A stretch of DNA of 64,000 nucleotides. It comes from UBA3871 sp002392265 (GTDB taxonomy: Bacteria > Bacillota > Clostridia > Peptostreptococcales > Anaerovoracaceae). The notes below the pieces were generated by a model, which saw only the letters and a list, made by a program, of their open reading frames with translations, made no database searches and had not been told where the DNA came from. Position numbers and translations under genes: made by a program. The stretch covers positions 1 through 64,000 of the forward strand of contig CAMOGS010000048.1 of assembly GCA_946614255.1 (NCBI GenBank), in the 5' to 3' direction. This document shows positions 59,335 through 64,000 of this stretch, piece after piece (the first letter of the stretch is position 1; the number at the start of each line of letters is the position of its first letter).

Positions 59335-60257
59335 AGCTTCCTCACTTTCTCAAGCACTTTTGTAAACTCTTCGGGCAGCACGCTGTCAAACTCCATGTAC
59401 TCTCCTGTGCGCGGATGCACAAAGCCCAGCACCTTTGCGTGAAGCATCTGACCGTCGGCGCCCAGATTGTTCTTTGGCGGGCCGTACACAAAATCGCCCA
59501 GCAGCGGATGCTTGATGTAAGCCATGTGCACGCGAATCTGATGAGTCCGGCCGGTTTCAAGCTGTGCCTCAATATACGAAAATCTGCCGAGGCGTTCAAG
59601 CACTTTATAGTGCGTAACCGCCCTTCTGCCGCCTTGAACCACTGCCATCCGAAGTCTGTTTTTCGGATCCCGTCCTATAGGCGCATCGACGGTTCCGGAA
59701 TCATCCGCAAAGCTGTTGTAGACTATTGCACGGTATCTTCTGGTGATGCTGTGTTCTTCGAGCTGAGCAGCAAGCGATGCATGCGCTGCATCGTTTTTTG
59801 CTATAACCAGAAGTCCCGATGTGTCTTTATCTATGCGATGCACTATGCCGGGACGTATCACACCGTTTATGGTGGAAAGTCTCCCTGCACAGTGGTGCAT
59901 AATTGCATTCACAAGCGTCCCGTCCGGATTTCCGGGTGCCGGGTGGACCACCATGCCTCGCGGCTTGTTCACCACGAGCACATCCTCGTCTTCGTAAACT
60001 ATATCAAGTGGAATGTCCTGCGGCAGCACCTCGAGATTTTCAGGCTCCGGAATTGTAATGCTGATGCACTGGCCTGCTTTAACCTTTTCCTTTTTACTCC
60101 TGACCGTGCTGCCGTCAATAGCTACATTTCCTTCATCAATCAGCTTTTGAATGAAGCTGCGCGAAATGTCGGCAATGCAAAAAGAGAGAACTACATCAAG
60201 TCTAGTTCCCTGCTTTTCTTCATCAATAGTAATCTGATAAGTATTTGACTCTGCCAT
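59331..60257 (-). CDS. RluA-family 23S rRNA pseudouridine synthase (RluD-like)
   Basis: 308 aa. An N-terminal S4 domain (RLDVVLSFCIADISRSFIQKLIDEGNV) and the catalytic domain with GIVHRIDKDTSGLLVIAKND (the Asp in RxDxxTSG) followed by LETGRTHQIRVHMAYIKHPLLGD. RluD makes pseudouridines in helix 69 of 23S rRNA. I start at ATG 60255-60257, one base after the lspA stop; the longer frame to 60305 overlaps lspA. Confidence 0.94.
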   Translation of the reverse strand: MAESNTYQITIDEEKQGTRLDVVLSFCIADISRSFIQKLIDEGNVAIDGSTVRSKKEKVKAGQCISITIPEPENLEVLPQDIPLDIVYEDEDVLVVNKPRGMVVHPAPGNPDGTLVNAIMHHCAGRLSTINGVIRPGIVHRIDKDTSGLLVIAKNDAAHASLAAQLEEHSITRRYRAIVYNSFADDSGTVDAPIGRDPKNRLRMAVVQGGRRAVTHYKVLERLGRFSYIEAQLETGRTHQIRVHMAYIKHPLLGDFVYGPPKNNLGADGQMLHAKVLGFVHPRTGEYMEFDSVLPEEFTKVLEKVRKL

Positions 60258-60258
60258 G

Positions 60259-60711
60259 CTACTCTTTTTTCTTTTTTTTAGGTTCAATAAATAACATATA
60301 AACAACCAGCATTGCGCAGCCCAGGCATATTACTATGTCAGCTATGTTGAATACCGGCCAAAAGCCGAAGTCAAACATGTCCACCACAAAGCCGCGAAGC
60401 ACACGATCTATCAGGTTTCCGACCCCGCCTGCTATTATAAAAGCAAGTGAAACCAGGAGAAATCTGTCATAGGATTTTCCCTTTACGGCAAGGTAACCCA
60501 AAAGAGCTGCGAGCACAATCCCCGTTACAAAGCTCAGGAGACCCGGATGTCCTTCCATAAACGAAAAGGCCGCTCCGGTATTTTGAACATATGTTATTCG
60601 GAAAAAATCACCCCATACCTGAACAGATTGCCCTACCTCCATGGACGAATCCACAAAAGCTTTGACAATCTGATCGAGTACTATGATTATTACTATACAA
60701 ATATACTGCAT
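60259..60711 (-). CDS. lspA: Lipoprotein signal peptidase (signal peptidase II)
   Basis: 150 aa, four membrane segments. The two catalytic aspartates lie in GGVGNLIDRVLRGFVVDMFDF and VFNIADIVICLG. It removes the signal peptide of prolipoproteins at the lipid-modified cysteine. It sits 2 bp after divIVA and is followed by the rluD-like gene, the usual lspA-rlu pair. Confidence 0.96.
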   Translation of the reverse strand: MQYICIVIIIVLDQIVKAFVDSSMEVGQSVQVWGDFFRITYVQNTGAAFSFMEGHPGLLSFVTGIVLAALLGYLAVKGKSYDRFLLVSLAFIIAGGVGNLIDRVLRGFVVDMFDFGFWPVFNIADIVICLGCAMLVVYMLFIEPKKKKKE

Positions 60712-60713
60712 TG

Positions 60714-61364
60714 CTACCTAGCGTCCTCTTCCGTCTTTCGTATAGGCTTGAAGTTCACCATGGTCTTTGCCATATCGTCAGCAGGCTTTTCATCCTTTAT
60801 AGGCTCCATGATGCGGGTCTTGAAATCATCAGTCGGAGTTGTTTTGAAAACCTGAGCGTTTTTGCCTGTCTCGGGACTTGCAATGTCCTTTAAATCATCC
60901 ATGCCGTACTGGGTATAAATCTCTGATGACATGGTCTCGAATCTTTCAAGCTCTGATTCGAGCAGGCTCTTGTAACGAGTGCGGAACTCAGCAAAGCGTC
61001 TCTTTAAGTTTGCATTTTCTTCGGTCAGACGCTCTACATTTTCGCGCGCCTCTCTCTGAATCAGCTCCGCATCGAGTTCTGCGTTCTTTAGCAGGATTTC
61101 AGCTCTCTTTTCAGCGCTCGCCGAAATATCTCCCATCAGTCTCTTTGCTGCCTCGAGAGTTTCCAGGACAGTGTTTTCACTGCCGCGATATTTGTCAAGG
61201 TCAATGTTCTGAGCGGCAACCTGCTCTTTGAGCGCAGCATTTTCCGCAATCAGTTTTTCGTAGTCGACGGTGAGGAGATCGAGGAATTCGTCGACCTCAT
61301 CCTCCTTATAACCACGTACTCCCTTTGAAAACTCTTTGTTTTGTATATCAAGTGGTGTAATCAT
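60714..61364 (-). CDS. divIVA: DivIVA-domain cell-division/septum protein
   Basis: 216 aa. The N-terminus ITPLDIQNKEFSKGVRGYKEDEVDEFLD is the DivIVA lipid-binding signature; a long coiled coil follows (about 30-150). It binds curved membrane at poles and septa. It is 3 bp after sepF, the classic order. Confidence 0.94.
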   Translation of the reverse strand: MITPLDIQNKEFSKGVRGYKEDEVDEFLDLLTVDYEKLIAENAALKEQVAAQNIDLDKYRGSENTVLETLEAAKRLMGDISASAEKRAEILLKNAELDAELIQREARENVERLTEENANLKRRFAEFRTRYKSLLESELERFETMSSEIYTQYGMDDLKDIASPETGKNAQVFKTTPTDDFKTRIMEPIKDEKPADDMAKTMVNFKPIRKTEEDAR

Positions 61365-61367
61365 TGC

Positions 61368-61886
61368 TTACCTCCAGATGTTCTTGCCGCCCGAAAAATC
61401 AATTCCCTTGTGCTCAACATTCGCTGCTATGTCAACACTTTCAGGTGCAAATACGAAAATGTAGTCCGCAATCTTTTGCACATTGCCGTTGAGCGCATAT
61501 GTCGCCCCGCTAAGGAAGTCAAATATCTTTCTCGCTACACCCGGATCGAGGTTCACAAGATTGATGATGACAGGCTTTCTAGCCTTTAAGTTGTCCACGA
61601 GCTTCGGTGCTTCGTCAAAACTGGACGGCTCGATGACCACCAGCTTCATAGCAGTGGTAGCGCTGGAGACTCTGGTCTGGCCCGGCATAGGCGTAACCTT
61701 CTGGTCTCTGGAAGGCGCTGCTGCAGGCTTGCTCGGTGCCGACTGCTTTGCATAGGACGACTTTGGCTCGATTGTCTTTCTTTCGAGCTTTGCAGATGCT
61801 GCCTCTATTTCTTCTTCGGTAATATCGTCATCGTCTTCAATTTCTTCAAGTCCGATAAGATCCTTTACTTTGTCAAATAAGCCCAT
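61368..61886 (-). CDS. sepF: Cell division protein SepF
   Basis: 172 aa. An amphipathic N-terminal helix (MGLFDKVKDLIGLEE) binds membrane. The C-terminal core VVIEPSSFDEAPKLVDNLKARKPVIINLVNLDPGVARKIFDFLSGATYAL is the SepF fold that bundles FtsZ filaments. It lies in the yggS-sepF-divIVA cluster. Confidence 0.95.
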   Translation of the reverse strand: MGLFDKVKDLIGLEEIEDDDDITEEEIEAASAKLERKTIEPKSSYAKQSAPSKPAAAPSRDQKVTPMPGQTRVSSATTAMKLVVIEPSSFDEAPKLVDNLKARKPVIINLVNLDPGVARKIFDFLSGATYALNGNVQKIADYIFVFAPESVDIAANVEHKGIDFSGGKNIWR

Positions 61887-61897
61887 GTTTTCCTCCG

Positions 61898-62602
61898 TTA
61901 TGCTTTCTTGCTGTAATCTCTTGCTCCAAATATTGCCGTACCGACTCTGATGAAGTTGCTGCCCTCGGCAATTGCAACCTCGAAGTCGCCGGACATGCCC
62001 ATCGAAAGGTATTTGAAGTCAAGGCGTTCATGATCTATTTTTGCAAACTCATCAAACTGTCCTCGCACCTCTCTGAAGTAAACTGCCGCATCCTGCGGAT
62101 TTTCTTCAAAAGGTGCTATGCACATGAGTCCTCTGATTCGAATATTAGGACAGTTTTCAAGTATCCCGCGAATCATGTCCTCGGTCTCGGCTGTCGTAAT
62201 TCCGAATTTGCTTTCCTCCATTGCGGAATTAACCTGAATCAGTATGTCCATCGTGACATTGTGAGCTGCCGCTCTCTTTTGGATTTCCTCGGCAAGCTTC
62301 ATCGAATCCACCGAATGAATCATAGTCACCTTGTCTATGATGTACTTTACCTTGTTCGTCTGAAGATGCCCTATCAAATGCCATCTGACAGGATTAACCT
62401 TGTCATATTTATCGACAATCTCCTGAACCTTGTTCTCCCCGATATCAGTGATACCGGCTGCGATGGCCTCATTGATTTCCTCAGGTGTTCTGGTCTTTGT
62501 CACCGCGCAGAGAGTGATTTCCTCTCCGTCGCTTCTGCCTGCGGCCTTTGCTGCCGAAAGCTTTCTCGCATTGATTTCATCAATATTGCTCTTTATAGAC
62601 AT
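61898..62602 (-). CDS. yggS: YggS-family PLP homeostasis protein
   Basis: 234 aa. PLP-binding TIM-barrel with VTKTRTPEEINEAIAAGITDIGENKVQE (Lys in AVTK), HLIGHLQTNKVKYI and the C-terminal SMGMSGDFEVAIAEGSNFIRVGTAIFG. YggS binds PLP and keeps vitamin B6 balance. I start at ATG 62600-62602, 6 nt after AGAGG. Confidence 0.95.
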   Translation of the reverse strand: MSIKSNIDEINARKLSAAKAAGRSDGEEITLCAVTKTRTPEEINEAIAAGITDIGENKVQEIVDKYDKVNPVRWHLIGHLQTNKVKYIIDKVTMIHSVDSMKLAEEIQKRAAAHNVTMDILIQVNSAMEESKFGITTAETEDMIRGILENCPNIRIRGLMCIAPFEENPQDAAVYFREVRGQFDEFAKIDHERLDFKYLSMGMSGDFEVAIAEGSNFIRVGTAIFGARDYSKKA

Positions 62603-62618
62603 ATTTGCCTCTTTTCTG

Positions 62619-63587
62619 TCAGAGTGGCTTTCGCAGGATTTCATCATAGATATCTATGGTCCCCACGGTTTTGCCCTCCGAATCGGTATAAGTACCGGAA
62701 TATGCCACGGAATTTGTTCCGTCGCTTGTTATTATTTTTATAGGTGTAAAGTTATATTCACCTTTTTTATCTTTAATATAAACCCCCGTCTGCTCATCAA
62801 CTGTTGTGATGCATTCGTTTGGGATTATTACGCCCGAATAATCGGAAGCTATTATGGTTGCATCTGCTGAGCGAACCGTTGAAAAGCCATCATAGTAACG
62901 GTTTGTTTCCAAAATCAGCTGCCACTCATCGCCCTCGTCCTCGAGAGCCGTAACCGTTGCGGGAATCGTGCCGTCAGGAAGCGCTACCTGAACGCGGTTT
63001 CCCACCTCGTATTTATATGTATCTCCCGGCAGTATCCATGTCGTGATATACCATTTTGTGTAGTCGCAAAGCTTGAAAAGCGGCTCCCCGCGGTTTGCCG
63101 TTTCCCTGGTCAGATTTACAGGCTCGTCGCTCACCTTTTTCATATCGCCAAAGCTGAGCGCCAAAAGATTTTCCGGCGCAAACATAGGCTCATACCCGTC
63201 GGCGAAAAAGCTGATGCTGCCGTTTGCCGGCATTGCATAGTCAAGTGATGATACAGCTGCACCTGAAAGGCTCTTTGTAACAGCGGAGATATCCTTGCTC
63301 GGCTCTGCAGCTGTGCCCTGGGAAACAGAAAGAACCTTTGCACCCTTTCTGATCTGTGTGTCCTGACTGACATAGTAGTTCAAGCTGCCGCTCTGCCCTG
63401 CGGCGTAAACCGTCTCGTAGCGGCTGAAATAAACCGTTACTTCGTCGGTAGTCTGCAGCGATCCGTACTCTACAATCACAGTCGGCGTGAGTGCGCCCGT
63501 AACCTTTGGAACTGCGTAAATCGCAATGCTCAGCCCCGCAAGAATCAGTATGTATAAAATTATGATAGCTTTTTTATTCTTTTTCAT
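62619..63587 (-). CDS. HlyD-like membrane-anchored protein
   Basis: 322 aa. One N-terminal transmembrane segment (7-30), then an extracellular part with HlyD/RND-adaptor-like beta segments (lipoyl-like ALSFGDMKKVSDEPVN, barrel-like GNRVQVALPDGTIPATVTALEDEG). No long coiled-coil hairpin is visible and no transporter gene is nearby. Genes like this occur just before yggS-sepF in many Clostridia (recollection), so a role in the cell envelope or division is possible. Its start overlaps the trmD end by 14 bp. Confidence 0.75.
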   Translation of the reverse strand: MKKNKKAIIILYILILAGLSIAIYAVPKVTGALTPTVIVEYGSLQTTDEVTVYFSRYETVYAAGQSGSLNYYVSQDTQIRKGAKVLSVSQGTAAEPSKDISAVTKSLSGAAVSSLDYAMPANGSISFFADGYEPMFAPENLLALSFGDMKKVSDEPVNLTRETANRGEPLFKLCDYTKWYITTWILPGDTYKYEVGNRVQVALPDGTIPATVTALEDEGDEWQLILETNRYYDGFSTVRSADATIIASDYSGVIIPNECITTVDEQTGVYIKDKKGEYNFTPIKIITSDGTNSVAYSGTYTDSEGKTVGTIDIYDEILRKPL

Positions 63588-64000
63588 CTTTTATGCCGCT
63601 CGCACACACTTTCATTTTATCACTGTTTAAATATCTTTCCAATATTTTTTTATGGTCTTTGTCCGGCACAGCGGTATTTTGGACGTACTCTTCAAACAGG
63701 TCCGGTCTGCGCTCCTTTGTAAGCGCCAGCGACTGCTCGTATTTCCAAAGCTCGATAAGCTTGTGGTTTCCGCCTGTCAGCACCTCCGGCACCTCCATGC
63801 CTTCGAAGTCACGGGGCCTGGTGTACTGATCCGCTTCAAGAAGTCCCGAGTACACCGATTCATCTTCAGCAGACTCCTCGTTCCCAAGCACTCCCGGGAT
63901 GAATCTCGAAACTGCGTCTATCAGGACCATAGCCGGGAGTTCTCCTCCGGTGAGCACGTAATCACCTATCGAGACCTCCCTCATATTCCAGTAGTCCAGT
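63574..64000 (-). CDS. trmD: tRNA (guanine37-N1)-methyltransferase, C-terminal part (runs off right edge)
   Basis: The frame is open to the window edge. The visible C-terminal 140 residues carry the SAM-binding knot motif ISxGDYVLTGGELPAMVLIDAVSRFIPGVLG in the form SIGDYVLTGGELPA, then PRDFEGMEVPEVLTGGNHKLIELWK, diagnostic for TrmD. It methylates G37 of tRNAs. The frame reads LDYWN before the first Met, so the gene starts beyond the edge. Confidence 0.95.
   Translation of the reverse strand, partial: LDYWNMREVSIGDYVLTGGELPAMVLIDAVSRFIPGVLGNEESAEDESVYSGLLEADQYTRPRDFEGMEVPEVLTGGNHKLIELWKYEQSLALTKERRPDLFEEYVQNTAVPDKDHKKILERYLNSDKMKVCASGIKDEKE

Overview
The window looks like a chromosomal segment of a low-to-mid GC Clostridia (Firmicutes) bacterium. 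It has a Gram-positive PolC-type replicase, an SLH-domain surface protein, SepF/DivIVA/YggS cell-division genes, RqcH, and clean sigma-A type promoters (TTGACA/TATAAT class). Placement near the Eubacteriales/Anaerovoracaceae is an impression only. Almost all genes lie on the minus strand; the exceptions are a MerR-type regulator and the yicC / small membrane protein / nuclease stretch.

Read along the minus strand from right to left, the core is the familiar Firmicutes translation/replication supercluster: rpsB-tsf, pyrH-frr-uppS-cdsA-dxr-rseP-ispG-polC, then rimP-nusA-ylxRQ-infB-rbfA-nrnA-truB-ribF-rpsO-pnp. It is interrupted twice. Between tsf and pyrH (about 42.6-50.1 kb) sit a nitrilase, a GNAT, an aminotransferase, a MerR/XRE/cupin regulator, an HtrA protease and an MFS-acyltransferase fusion. 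Between polC and rimP (about 14.3-32.0 kb) sits an 18-kb surface-protein island. It holds three paralogous secreted FecR-domain proteins (1035, 2526 and 1402 aa) built from shared exchangeable modules, an NHL/SLH protein, and a BrnT/BrnA toxin-antitoxin pair between two of the paralogs. Beyond pnp lie two more exported proteins, one of them running off the left edge.

The right end (57.7-64 kb) holds gmk-rpoZ and a tight operon trmD-(HlyD-like)-yggS-sepF-divIVA-lspA-rluA family-flavin reductase, with trmD cut by the right edge. Between 52 and 57.7 kb are a LytTR regulator with an upstream 44-residue four-cysteine protein, rqcH, yicC, a small membrane protein, an unannotated PD-(D/E)XK-like nuclease and an unusual array of four 38-bp repeats.

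The most notable points are: PolC lacks its internal 3'-5' exonuclease domain while the PHP metal site looks complete; the FecR mosaic protein family; seven intergenic clusters of a REP-like hairpin repeat (core GGGGACAGGCACC) that often begin at the stop codon of the preceding gene; and the helically phased 38-bp repeat array beside the nuclease gene.
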